Below, piece after piece: positions 12,070 to 24,300 of a stretch of DNA of 64,000 nt (position 1 is its first letter; each line of letters opens with the position of its first letter). The stretch is from Maniola hyperantus (lineage: Eukaryota > Arthropoda > Insecta > Lepidoptera > Nymphalidae): the NCBI RefSeq assembly GCF_902806685.2, contig NC_048561.1:6289439-6353438 (forward strand). Reading direction: 5' to 3'. The translations under genes and the position numbers were made by a program. Under the pieces are notes generated by a model. It was not told the origin of the DNA and made no database searches. It saw only the letters and a program-made list of their open reading frames with translations.

Positions 12070-12249
12070 AAGTCCCGCAAATTGCTAATGCGCGTGGCCG
12101 CCATTTTAATGAATAGCTAGTCAGCACTAGACTGAAGTTTCCAGCTGATGGTATATTTTTCAATATTTTTATTTCGGCTGACGTCAAAATGACGTCATTT
12201 CGATGTTAATGAGACACGGTTCCAGCGCAATAGCAATTTGCGGGACTTA
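12070..12249. mobile_element. MITE with AAGTCCCGCAAATTGCT inverted ends
   Basis: 'aagtcccgcaaattgct' at 12070 is matched by 'agcaatttgcgggactt' ending at 12249. The inside includes 'tgacgtcaaaatgacgtca'. No coding frame. Confidence 0.7.
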
Positions 12250-12487
12250 TATTAACTATGACCAGTAAACTACTACTTAACTCTACCTATGATGGAGGGA
12301 ATCTCACGGTAAAATCTACTTATACCTATTGTCAATAAACTTTTTAGAATAACTATTATTTTCGGATAAAAAAATCGTTTTTCATGAAGAGCGACTTAAA
12401 ATGAGATAATACATTTTCAATGTTGTGAATATGACCTACGTCTCAAATGTATAAAGTATTTTAAAAATTAAATAATATCCCAAAATG

Positions 12488-12648
12488 TATAGTGCGACAA
12501 GGCTATCTTGGCGCGTGGCAAAAATAGGAACTAACGTTGGCGTCAAGTGTCCCCTTAGTTCTTGTTTGAATAGTCTAAGCTTTTGTTCTCCAACAGCGTC
12601 CCGCTGTCAATGTCATTCAAGTTCCAAGAAAGTCTTGTCGCACTGTAT
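12488..12648. mobile_element. MITE family S, second copy
   Basis: This is the same element as at 4680-4836, with 'agtgcgacaaggctatc' on the left and 'agtcttgtcgcactgta' on the right. It sits just upstream of the exon-like piece at 12694. Confidence 0.72.
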
Positions 12649-12693
12649 GTACACACGAGCAACTTTTGTCTCTGCAACAGTTTTGTTTCCCAG

Positions 12694-12783
12694 ACTATTA
12701 AACAAGCAGCAATTTTAGTTGATGAGACAAATGTTACTCCTGTAAATGCTAAGGCAATATTAAAAATGTGTGATTTAAAATAA
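12694..12783 (+). CDS. Possible terminal exon of an unrecognised gene
   Basis: A strong polypyrimidine tract and acceptor ('gttttgtttcccag') precede 29 codons in phase 0, read as 'TIKQAAILVDETNVTPVNAK' and then 'AILKMCDLK', ending in TAA. AATAAA overlaps the region just after the stop. The amino-acid composition is protein-like and differs from the repeats around it. I do not recognise the family and see no upstream exon. It could be the last exon of a small gene, a retroposed fragment or chance. Confidence 0.25.
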   Translation, partial: TIKQAAILVDETNVTPVNAKAILKMCDLK

Positions 12784-12817
12784 ATAAAATTGTAGTTAGA
12801 CCATGGGGCCGATTCTC

Positions 12818-12952
12818 TTGTACACAATCTCTAAACTAAACTAAATTAACCGGTCTAAATCTAGTGCTATCCTTTTCCGCAAGCAACAATATGAAAGGGA
12901 TAGCAATAGATTTAGACGTGTCATTTTAGTTTAGTTTAGAGATTGTGTACAA
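12818..12952. mobile_element. Palindromic MITE family I
   Basis: 'ttgtacacaatctctaaact' on the left is mirrored by 'agtttagagattgtgtacaa' on the right. The centre has 'tagtgctatccttttccgca'. Another copy is at 41066-41200, and a half copy lies at about 18928-19010. Confidence 0.75.
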
Positions 12953-13209
12953 CAGAACTAGCCACAATGAAGGAATTGATAGCTTATATTCGGTGCACTT
13001 TGGAGACTGCTTGCTTGTAACGTTGTAACGCCAATACGGTGCTTTGATATCTAATTTAGATAGGTACATAGGTTTTGTGATAAGTGTAATTGTATCTCAT
13101 CTAGGAGCTGTCGATGATGTTCTGTTTATAGATTTTATTGTCCAATTTATATCATACATGGAGTAGTGACGTTTCAGTTTTGCTAGGAAATAGAATATTT
13201 TAATTTTAT

Positions 13210-13640
13210 TGGTTTTTAGGGTTCCGTACTTCAAAAGGAAAAACGGAACCCTTATAGGATCACTTTGTTGTCTGTCTGTCTGTCTGTCAAGAAACCTACA
13301 GGGTACTTCCCGTTGACCTAGAATCATGAAATTTAGCAGGTAGGTAGGTCTTATAGCTGTCATTTGGGAACAAATCTGAAAGCCGTGAATTTAGGGTTAG
13401 ATCACACAAAAAAAATTAAATTGTGGTCATGAACTAATAATTAGTATTTTTAACTTTCGAAGTGAGTGACTATATCAAGTGGGGTATCATATGAAAGGTC
13501 TTCACCTGTACATTCTAAATCAGATTTTTATTTATTTTTATGCATCATAGTTTTTGAATTATCGTGCAAAATGTCGAAAAAATACGACTGTAGTACGGAA
13601 CCCTCATTGCGCGAGCCTGACTCGCACTTGGCCGGTTTTT
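13210..13640 (+). repeat. Dispersed repeat family C, near-complete copy
   Basis: It starts 'gggttccgtacttcaaaagg', continues with a (TCTG)n tract, 'caagaaacctacagggtact', 'ggggtatcatatgaaaggtc', and ends 'cctgactcgcacttggccgg' plus a T run. Other copies are at 43075-43505, 50840-51260, 55065-55420, 56105-56330 (plus) and 25190-25600, 50165-50580 (minus), with shorter pieces at 945-1065, 35030-35085, 43510-43575 and 61850-61900. I am not sure of the element class. Confidence 0.75.
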
Positions 13641-16598
13641 ATTAAATTAAAAATACAGTTGTTTTCATTAAGAAGTCTTCACTAATTAAATTATTATGGC
13701 GTTATCATTCCTACCAATTCCATGCAATTACAAATCGGACTATAAACAGGATTAAATGAACTAAAATCTGTAACTTTAAGACAGTTTAGTAAAAAAGCAA
13801 TTTATATGTATACTGGTGTGTGTGAATTTTGTTGATATCGGCGTGAGCGTGAAATTATTTCACGAAATCTAATAAATGGTTGGTATAAGAGGTAGGTTTT
13901 CTAGGTTCAACTGGAACTTTTCAATTTATTTTTTATTTGCTAGTCGTCTTATTAAAACAATAAGAAAGTCTATAAACTTGGTTTGAATATAGATCGTAGA
14001 CCATTCTACTTTCTAGTCTATTTCCTTATTGTCTATTGTCTGTTAATACACAAAAAAAATCGCGGTCACCTTAATATAATCTCCTTTTGAATTAAACAAT
14101 TATTAATTTTAGCTGTCAATTTCTTTGCTAATTTTATGAGGTCTTTAACATAAACTAAGCCGATGTTGTGTGATTTTCTATTTGGATATTCCAAAATATT
14201 AATTACTTAATAATATTAATGAAATATTTCGCTTTAAGAGTATCACTAATTGATTACAAAGACTTTATTTTAGATATTGCTTACACAATTTACATGGTTC
14301 GAGATCGTAGTCAACTTGAGGAATAACGCAAGTTTTAAGACGGTCAATAAATATTGTGATACTGGCCTCAATATTTATCAATATAAAAACGTTTATCGCG
14401 TTGACATATCAATTTATTGATGGGATCAATACAATGACGATATTTATTGACATTCTAAAGTTTGTGTGATGAAAAATGTATATTTTGTACAGATAAGTGA
14501 AAATATAGTCAGTTTAAATAGATCGTCGACTGACATGTAGATATAGGAGAAAAAAATATTTTTTCATGTACAGTATTTGTGTATTTTTTAATTAATGTGC
14601 CTACTTAATTTATAAAAGACTTTAGTGTGGTTTCGTTATTTGACTTTTTACCACAACCACATATATAGAGTAGGTTTATTGTCAGACCAATTAAGTATAA
14701 TAGTCAAGAGTCATAGGTATTATTCTTTTCAATAAGAAAACGGTCAAAAATGCTTGAATCGGTATCTAATGCATCTTGTTTCTGAATTTAGTTGTCACAT
14801 ATTGCAGTTAGCGAGCTATTCAATTTAGATTCGCAATAAGATACCTATTTATTTTGATCATGAAAAACTCAATCTTTCTTTTGACCGATTTGTACGTTTG
14901 ACAATAGCTAGACTGTATCTACTTATATTTCTTTGGTCTGAGGTTTTATTGTAAAAAAAACTAACCACTTTGTCTATGGATTTGTTTTTAGAAATAAAAA
15001 TGGCTATTTCATTTCTACTTGTGAAAGGTACTTGATAGTATTTTCTTACATAGTTTTCAATGTGTACGGTAAACCAAAGACCCTGTCCCAATAAATTCAT
15101 TAAAAACAATGACATTTTTAAATCCATAGTAACTCCTTGGCTGGATAATTTTATTAACAACTAAACATGGCGTGAATATTCAATTAATGACCTATTTATT
15201 TATTAATGTTGTTCATATAAAATTCTCCAAACAAGTTGTTTAGTCCATATCCCAATACGCTTATGTCAAAATGGTCAATGTACAAAAATGTAGAAACTAT
15301 TCGCTCGGATCTTCGTATGTAAAATATTTTAAAAAAATGCAATTTATTTATTATTTTTAAAACAGTACCAACATTGTTCAATATAGTGACCCGAGAGGGT
15401 GATGCAGGATGGAAAATATTTTATTTGTCCATTGTACAATTTTGAAACATTTTACAAAATGTGTCTTATTTTTATACTAAATGTGAAGAAAAAATCAAGT
15501 GAAAACTGCTCAATTTCAATTTTTAAGGCATCCTGCCTGTATCACCTTCATAAATGTTAGTTTAAAATTAAAACAAAATATAGATAGTAAATAAGCAAGA
15601 AGGCATGTAGTTGTGTAATAAAATCCAAATTATAAATACATAGGAACATCGAAACTTATTTTATTCAATTATACTTGGTTAGGTTTTAAGATTTAAAATT
15701 CATTTATTTTTTTGTAACCCGACTCTTTCTTCTTTTGAACATATCTCGTTCGTGTTGTTTAACTAAATAAAGAGATTTTCCATTAATCGTATCATTAAAT
15801 GGCAAGGATAAAGCAGTCAATAAATATCGTTATCATCATATCGTATATCATATCATTAAATATCGTATACAATATTGTTATCGCGTTTTATCGTCAATAA
15901 ATATTGACAGTGTCACGAATATTCCGGTATTTATTGACAGTCTGCACTTAGCCTATAAGCAAAATATATTAAATTTATTTGAATAAATTGATAAACTGAA
16001 AGTCCAAAATTATTTTTGTCCATAAATAGGCATATAGATGATAAAATAGCTCTATAAATATTGTAAACTTGCATTTTCACGTTACACAGGTATTTTGTTT
16101 AGGTACTTTCTGAGATTACCACAGTATTGGAGATGTAACGGTTTTTTTTTTTTAGTTTTAACACCGTAGCCATTTTTAATGTTAAACTTATTATTTTAAT
16201 AATATTATTTTTGTCTATATGAAGTAAATTATTGTTACATCATTACGAGATATAAAGAACTTACTTTGTAATAAAGTGTTTTATTTTTAACCGACTTCAA
16301 AAAAAGGAGGAGGTTCTCAATTCGTCGGAATCTTTATGTATGTTCCCCGATTACTCGAAAACGCCTGGACCGATTTTGAAATATTTTTTTTGTTTGAAAG
16401 GGTATACTTCAAAGTTGGTCCCATTTCAATTTGGTGAAGATCTGATGGACATCTTCGAAGATAGATACTGGAACTCCTCAACGGATAAGAGTAAATTGCT
16501 CGCGATCAGTGTAATAGCTTAGTAAACAGTAGATTTTTAACCAGTCATAGCATAATAGGGGCCACTAAAAACTGTGAAATAATTTTTTTTTACCAAAA
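13641..16598. other. AT-rich intergenic stretch without recognisable genes
   Basis: No exon or open frame here looks like a known protein. Short motifs such as 'atatttattgaca' and 'tcaataaatatt' recur near 14340-14460 and 15815-15945, suggesting an old dispersed repeat. A repeat starting 'accgacttcaaaaaaaggag' lies at about 16290-16530. Confidence 0.5.
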
Positions 16599-16912
16599 AA
16601 ATAAAAACCGACTTCGTTACACAAACACTAAAAATTGAAAAATAATTTAATTTATTACCGAATATATTATGTATACAAGAGTTAATATAGTTCCATAATA
16701 ATATTTTTTGGGGTCGGTGCCAATGAGGTGCCATTGTGGAGTCCCATAAAAATATGAAGTCTAGACGATTCGCGCAGCTAAAGCTAATTGGCACCGGCAC
16801 CAAAAAGTATTATTATGGAACTACATTAACTCTTGTATACATAATATATTCGGTAATAAATTAAATTATTTTTCAATTTTTAGTGTTTGTGTAACGAAGT
16901 CGGTTTTTATTT
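16599..16912. mobile_element. Large inverted repeat, MITE-like
   Basis: The left arm begins 'aaataaaaaccgacttcgtt' and includes 'cgaatatattatgtatacaa'. The right arm is its near-perfect reverse complement, ending 'aacgaagtcggtttttattt'. The arms are about 130 bp, with a short unpaired centre near 16730-16785. The arms show almost no differences, which suggests a recent origin. Confidence 0.8.
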
Positions 16913-17087
16913 TTTTTGTAATTTTTTTTTAAATAATCTTATCGCATACAAGAAGTCCAATCTTAACACGAGGCGAATTACTCCGTATTGTTGATTGTAC
17001 AAAAACAGCTCAGCCGGGCTTGTGTATTTAGTCTTTAGTCTATGACCTGCGCAAACCGCCATGTTGAAACTTCAGATTGGCCGTTCA

Positions 17088-17204
17088 TGACGCGTGAGTA
17101 ATATGTTCTTGGCACCATTGCTTTGTTTGTTTTATTCCTTACAACTTAGGGGTTATTATTGTATGATTTGCAATGGTGCCAACATTATATTACTCACGCG
17201 TCAA
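17088..17204. mobile_element. Short palindromic MITE
   Basis: 'tgacgcgtgagtaatatgtt' on the left pairs with 'ttatattactcacgcgtca' on the right, and 'ttggcaccattgc' pairs with 'gcaatggtgccaa'. No coding content. Confidence 0.65.
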
Positions 17205-17528
17205 GTTACGATGAACTTTGCCTTAAAATCAGGGGGTAGAAAACTGAAAAACAGATCTTTTTAACAAAATTTATTACGCTATTATTAATACTAATAGCTT
17301 AACAATAAATTCATTTGCTGACTAGAAACACTTAACTACACTGAACACTTTTACACTACTTACTGATTGTACGTATGATACGTATTGTAGTAATTAATAT
17401 TTAATAATAATATTTTCTTATCATTAATTTATTATATGAATGGATTAATTTAAGTACACATTTCCCTAATACAAGTAATAATTTGTATAACTATAGTCCG
17501 CGTCAGGTTAAGATGGCAATCAGGGTAA

Positions 17529-17552
17529 GGGGGGGGGGGGGGGGGGGGGGGG
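17529..17552. repeat. Poly(G) run
   Basis: An uninterrupted G run of about 23 bases sits exactly at the left border of the first 274-bp tandem unit. The length may be unreliable in assembly. Confidence 0.85.
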
Positions 17553-18350
17553 CTATAGAAAAACTAAAATAAATGTAATGTTTTACCCCTAACATCGCAT
17601 TTAAGTAAAAAATTACAATATTTTTACATAACAACTTGTGAATACAATGATATCAATGGATTATTATTGAACCAAGTATTTCTACGCGCAGGGATTCAGA
17701 TCATCCGTCATATTGACATGAGAACACGTGACTTTCTGTCCAGTAGGGACAGCGATACGGAACAGCTTGCGTTGCGGCATACAGGAGCATGCCATGATTT
17801 TGTCTGACTTATTTAAGGTGAACTAAAGCTATAGAAAAACTAAAATAAACGTAACATAGTATAACATCGCATTTTTAAGTGAAAAATTACAATATTTTCA
17901 CATAACAACTTGTGATTACAATGATATCAATGGATTATTATTGAACCAAGTATTTCTACGCGCAGGGATTCAGATCATCCGTCATATTGACATGAGAACA
18001 CGTGACTTTCTGTCCAGTAGGGACAGCGATACGGAACAGCTTGCGTTGCGGCATACAGGAGCATGCCATGATTTTGTCTGACTTATTTAAGGTGAACTAA
18101 AGCTATAGAAAAACTAAAATAAACGTAACATAGTATAACATCGCATTTTTAAGTGAAAAATTACAATATTTTCACATAACAACTTGTGATTACAATGATA
18201 TCAATGGATTATTATTGAACCAAGTATTTCTACGCGCAGGGATTCAGATCATCCGTCATATTGACATGAGAACACGTGACTTTCTGTCCAGTAGGGACAG
18301 CGATACGGAACAGCTTGCCTTGCGGCATACAGACGCACACTTTGAACTGT
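17553..18350 (-). repeat. Tandem triplication of the beta-sarcoglycan 3' end
   Basis: Three units start with 'ctatagaaaaactaaaataa' at 17553, 17829 and 18103, a period of about 274 bp. The third contains the real end of the last exon (stop at 18230). Units 1 and 2 each repeat the last ~33 codons (the part corresponding to 'KLFRIAVPTGQK' through the stop) plus downstream flank. They then diverge into 'ggagcatgccatgattttgtctgac'. Unit 2 and the matching part of unit 3 are almost identical, so the event is recent. In the transcript the extra copies would lie in the 3' UTR. Confidence 0.88.
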
Positions 18351-21300
18351 CCCGTGCCATGGAACTTTTCTGATTTATTCAACGGCAAAGCTATTGGTAG
18401 GTATCTGACATCGATGAAGACTCCTTCCTTACCGCTCAAAACTACGGAACCATTGATGGATTTTAGGTAGATATCCTGGTCGGCTTTCCAGAACAGCTCC
18501 TTGGATTCCATGTGCGTGCCTTCTGCTCCGCGGAGATGGGCCGAGGCTTCGGACCTGAAGGTTAGGTCTTCGTCTACTGGTGATGAGATGCGTTTGGTTG
18601 ATACTTGCTGTAAAATATATATTTTTTAATATTAGGTAAGTACAGTTCTTGCAATTCACGAAGGCGAGTGAACTTTACCTGTGGTTAGTTCGTATACATG
18701 GGCATTGCGTAAGTGTGCGTGCATGTCGGACCAATCAGTCGCGAGCAAGCGTTCGCAAACGCACACATTTACTGTACATTACTTATATCGATACGGCTTA
18801 AGCACAAGCATGAGTCACTCGCCCTCGTGAAATAAACGTAACGTACTTGATATTCCAGGCTCCAGGGAACTGACGCTTCGAACGAATTCCATACAATACC
18901 ATCTGATGAAAGAATGTGACTAATTTTATTGTACACAATCTCTGAACTTAACTTAATTGACATGTGTCCACAGGGAGCATTATGAAAGGGATAGCAATAC
19001 ATTTAGATGATACATTGCTCACAGGAGTCAGGATCTAACAGTTCCAGAGTACTGACGCTGCAGATGAAATCATAGCTACATACCTTAGCGTTTAGGTTGT
19101 TCAGTGTATCTCCAAGCGTGAGCATTGGGCTGGCAGTGCTGAAAACTTGCTCGCCGGAATCAGGATCTGAAAGCTCCAGAGAACTGACGCCTCGAACGAA
19201 GACACCTGATGCATTTACCACGAGTTTTGTATCCGCTCTGGATAATCTGCCAAAANNNNNNNNNNNNNNNNNNNNNNNNNNNNNNNNNNNNNNNNNNNNN
19301 NNNNNNNNNNNNNNNNNNNNNNNNNNNNNNNNNNNNNNNNNNNNNNNNNNNNNNNNNNNNNNNNNNNNNNNNNNNNNNNNNNNNNNNNNNNNNNNNNNNN
19401 NNNNNNNNNNNNNNNNNNNNNNNNNNNNNNNNNNNNNNNNNNNNNNNNNNNNNNNGAGCGCGCTGCCCAGGAAGGTGCCTATCACTCTTCTTTTGAAGGT
19501 ACCAATATTATAGCTAGCGGGAAAAATACAGGTTTTACAATTTATTTTTTTTTTGGGTTTCCGGTACTATTCATGAAATGACCTATTTTTAAAAACAATA
19601 AATCATTTTCATCTTCATCTTGTCAAAGTTACTTGTTGTATAGATGTTTCGTCAAATGGAACAAGCATTGGCAACGTATATATGGGCGCACTGGGAGTTT
19701 CCCTATACCATATTTACCATAACCTAAGTTTCAGGTCAATGCTCACCCACTTTCCTATATTTTTTTTCATTGCTCATAAATCTCATAATGAACCTTAATG
19801 TTTCTGCTCGTTAGTAACACCCGTAACTAATTTAATGCGATTAAGCGTGATTGAGTAGATGGTAGGATTGGTAGGTCATAAGTGTCATCTAAGAGGATGT
19901 TCAATGTAGTTCCATTATGTAAATGTGCAATGACATAGTAATGTAGGCGGATAATATAGATGATATTACTTTACAAGATTTACCTTGAATCGGGATTGGC
20001 TTCCTGCGTATGTAAGGTTTTTCTATCATTATTTTACATTCAAACATACCTAATCGCCCGAAATTATTGTCCCAGGAAAATATTGGTTATCTATTGCAAC
20101 TGTTTTCAATTATGGAACTGTATTAGATGCTGTTTGCATCAATTAACGTACCTACTTCACATATTGATTTGCTAATTGATATGTACTTATCTGGAATGAT
20201 AAGCATATTAATAGCTCTCTTCAGCAGCGGAATAGCGGATGGTATATGGTATTGTTAGGTTAACGTTTTCGTTCGCTTTTGGTATTTGAAATGAAACAAG
20301 TGTTTACTAGTTATTTCCATATTAGTTGAGTAAATAATTTCACAGAAAAAAATTGAAAATAGGTACCTACTAGGTGATGCTCGCGTTGTAAATTGGTAGG
20401 TAAGTACTAGATAATGCCTGATGATGAGTATCAGTTTTTTTAATCCCGTAGAATATGGTTGATTTTTCGGGATACAAGTAACCTATATCCATCTCCAGAA
20501 TGTCAGCTATTTCTATATCAAACAGATTATGTCCGCGACTTCTTCGACATGGACTGAGGTTTTTAAAAATCCCGTGGCAACTCTTTTCATCTTATAATCA
20601 TCATCAGTCAAAATCAGTTGGCTAGATGGGCCGTGAAAAGCTAACAGACAAACACACACTTTTGCATTTAGAATAGGTATGGATTTAGTAATATGTAACA
20701 TAACCAGTAATTTTTGCCACGTCAACTCCGATAAATCCCTCTAGTTGTCAATAATAATAAATGCAGATAAACGTTTTGTCGCGTTTTTTCACTATCATGT
20801 TTGTATCAAACCAGTATCATTTTATTATCGTAGCTACGCAAATAATGATAAGCTTCCTATTTACAATTGATATGCAATTATGGTTCTTAATACTGAGGCA
20901 TTATACCTATTATAGTTAATAATATTAGATATTATATCTATCTACGTTCTCATCGTTGCAGTTTAGATGACAGATAGTGCTTCGTATACTTCAGGACCAA
21001 ACGCTCCTAAGGAAAACACCTGGTTTCATAAGAATTTTATTTATTTATTACAAATTACAATAACAGTTTACATAATATAGGTTTATGAAGAAAAATAGTT
21101 TATCAACGTCGCAAATAAATATATTTTTATTCTGTAGAAAAATTTATACCTATTATATGATGTAGGTACAATTTTTGTAAATCCTAAAATAGATTTTGAA
21201 TAACTACTTTAACATTCTATGAATATACTTACTGTCTTCCGAGTCTGTCTAGATACGATGTCACAAAAAATGAAATATAAATAATGTGTGCTTGTCACTG

Positions 21301-24300
21301 TGTGTGTGTGTGAGATATAATTTATAGTGATAATAATAATTTATAAATGTGTAGAAATCAGCACACCTATAATGGAAATGCTACGGATTGCCTTAGTGCC
21401 GCTGGGTCTTACCATCGGCCTCACATATCTTAATGTTAAGAGGCAAGTATTGCAAGTTTCATCATCATCATCACATCATTCGATAGATGCCCACTGCTGG
21501 ACATAGGTATCTTCTAGATACTTTCACACACCACGGTTTGCACTGCCTGAATCAAATAGCTTACAAGTTTAAGCCTTCCAAATCAAACCAATACCTAACT
21601 TCACTTAGTATTTAGTATAGTATCCGAGTTGTTATTCTAAGAGTATTACCTACTTTTTGTACCTACTTGATCATTTACCTACACAAGTTTTCAAGATTCG
21701 TAAATTCATTGATTTGCCAACTTATCCAACTTCCCCTACCAAATAATATTTACTTACAATGACCCACTTAAGAAAAGTACTTTTTCTAGGTATTTTTGGT
21801 AATTTTACACCTTAAACTCGATTGCTATAATTATCCAATTAAGCGCTATCCCATTAATGAATGACCTCTAATTTGCATTAACGTGGATAATGACTCAAAC
21901 TTACTTTGGGTTAAAATCTGCTATGGCTCGTAAGCCGTTCACTAATAGATTCTTGTGAAAATAAAGAAACTTTTTTCCTCTCCTCAGGAACGCTTACAGT
22001 CGAAGAGGTGTACAAGGACAGAGACCAGTTCGCGGGGCTGGTCCGCGAAGTGGCGGCTCCAGACGTCGGGCGGATGGGCATCGAGATTCTGTCCTTCACG
22101 ATCAAGGACGTGTACGATGACGTGCAGTACCTGGCCAGCTTGGGCAAGGCGCAGACGGCGGCCGTGAAGAGAGACGCTGACATTGGTGTTGCTCAGCTAA
22201 TAGGATGCTGGGATACAAGTAAGGACCAGTTGCATAAGTTACGTTATCGTCATCAGGATCACCCGGCTTATCGCCCCGGCTCGCTTCTGATCACAGGTAT
22301 CCTCTGAGAATGAGAAGGGTTTGATCGTATCCACCACGCTGGCCAAGTTTGAATTGGCAGACTTCACATACTTTTGAGAACATTATGGAGAACTCTCAGG
22401 CATGCAGTTTCCTCGCGATGTTTTCCTTTGCGCCCGATATGAAACTGGATCTAAGTGACGCATTTAATAAATACCTACTGAGTACATCAGTGCAGATGTT
22501 GTAGTAAACCAGTGAGTAATAATTGTTCATTGAATATATATGGCGTGTTAATGCTATATTATTGTACACATTCTACGAAGGTAGGTCGCACAGATTGTAT
22601 TCCACAAACAAAGTCTATAACCATTTTTGATTAATCAATCAATTGCCGTATTTGCCGGTGACATACCTACTTACACAATACACAGTAATAAAAAAATTGA
22701 TACAGCCCTACTATATACTTAATTCTATACTATATTAGTATGTTGTATTATACTGTTTTGTAATAAATACCTACCTCTATAATATTGCAACTAGATTACA
22801 TCATATAACACGGAATTTTTAATTTATGTTGACCTTATTGCTCAACAATTTATTTCTTTTGTCCGTACGTACTTAGTTCACAAAAACCCTTTGCAGATTT
22901 CTAAATTCACCCTTGGCAGTTTGCCATTAGTCACTCTCGAAAAGGGTTTAACAGCTTTTCGGATAGGAAAACTAAAACTTACTCACTAAGACTACGACTT
23001 ATCGTATGCTGTATCGTATATTCTAAGGCTCACTTAGGTATTACAGAGCGTAAGTACTTTGACTATGCTCAGACTTTAAGGTGACGCAGGACGCTCGACC
23101 GAAATTGGCAGCGCACGTGGGTAACATGTTTGCTTTTCACTTGACATTGTATGTGAAAGTTGAGAGGCACGATGATTTTCACCGAAATCAAGCGCGCGAA
23201 AAGGGTTCAGGAAAAGTATTTTTGAGAAAAACTGCTGAATTTATGTTTGCAAAGTAAATTATTTCAACTAATGAATAAATAAACTACGTCTAATGATAAA
23301 TTGTTTTAGAATTTTCATATCCCTATCTTTTTTATTTACGCCCAAAGTTGTCATTAATTAGTGTTAAAATAGGAATCTTTTGAGCCTCGTAACTTTTAAA
23401 TCAATACTTTTTTCAATGTTTTATACATCAATAAACCTAGATAATGACGAGATAAATCGATATAATTCTTAGTTTTGTGTGTACAATATCGAATATTGTT
23501 GTAATTTCCCTCCTACGTTTGTATGAAGAAAGCACCGAACTGAGTCCCCTTAAGAGTTAAAACGAGACAAATTTATGTGTGATCTGTCTCGTTTTAATCA
23601 AAACCAAAGTCAAACTTAAAAGTACATCCTATACATTTAAGTCTAACTCTATTAAAGGAACAGTGACTACAATGGCTAGATAGTTTAAAAAGGTCAGGTT
23701 CAATCTTATATTTCCTAATTTAATTGATTGATAATCTTAAAGGTTTAATTGTTAAACAGCTATGCATAAATATGCTTTAGGTACCTATTTATATACCGAT
23801 GTTGCTCGAAAATATTCCGTTTGAATAATTCGATGGAGAGATACACGTAGATACTCCAATATTTACGGTCTAGTTAAAAGCGGGTCACAGCTGACCCCAA
23901 AAATCAATTTATAATGATTAAACGTTACTGGGCAGATTCTGATTTCACGACCAGTGCCATCTATCTGTGTTAAATGGAAAAATGGGTTCTGCCCTTAATG
24001 TTATGGTTAAAGATAGTTTAGGCTTGTTATCGAGGTTGGTATGATACAAGGTCTTAAATATCATCATTTGACATACTTAATTACTAGCCTATGCTCGCGA
24101 CTTCGTCCGCGTGGACCACACAAATTTCAAACCCCTATTTCACCCCCTTAGGGTTGAATTTTCAAAATCCTTTCTTAGCGGATGCCTAAGTCATAATAGC
24201 TATCTGCATGCCAAATTTCAGTCCGATCCGTCCAGTAGTTTGAGCTGTACGCTGATAGACCAGTCAGTCAGTCAGTCAGTCAGTCAGTCATTCAGTCAGT

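Noticed and set aside
19097..19513. Plus-strand open frames across the N run
   Set aside because: The Ns hide stops. The real coding strand here is minus (beta-sarcoglycan exon 3).
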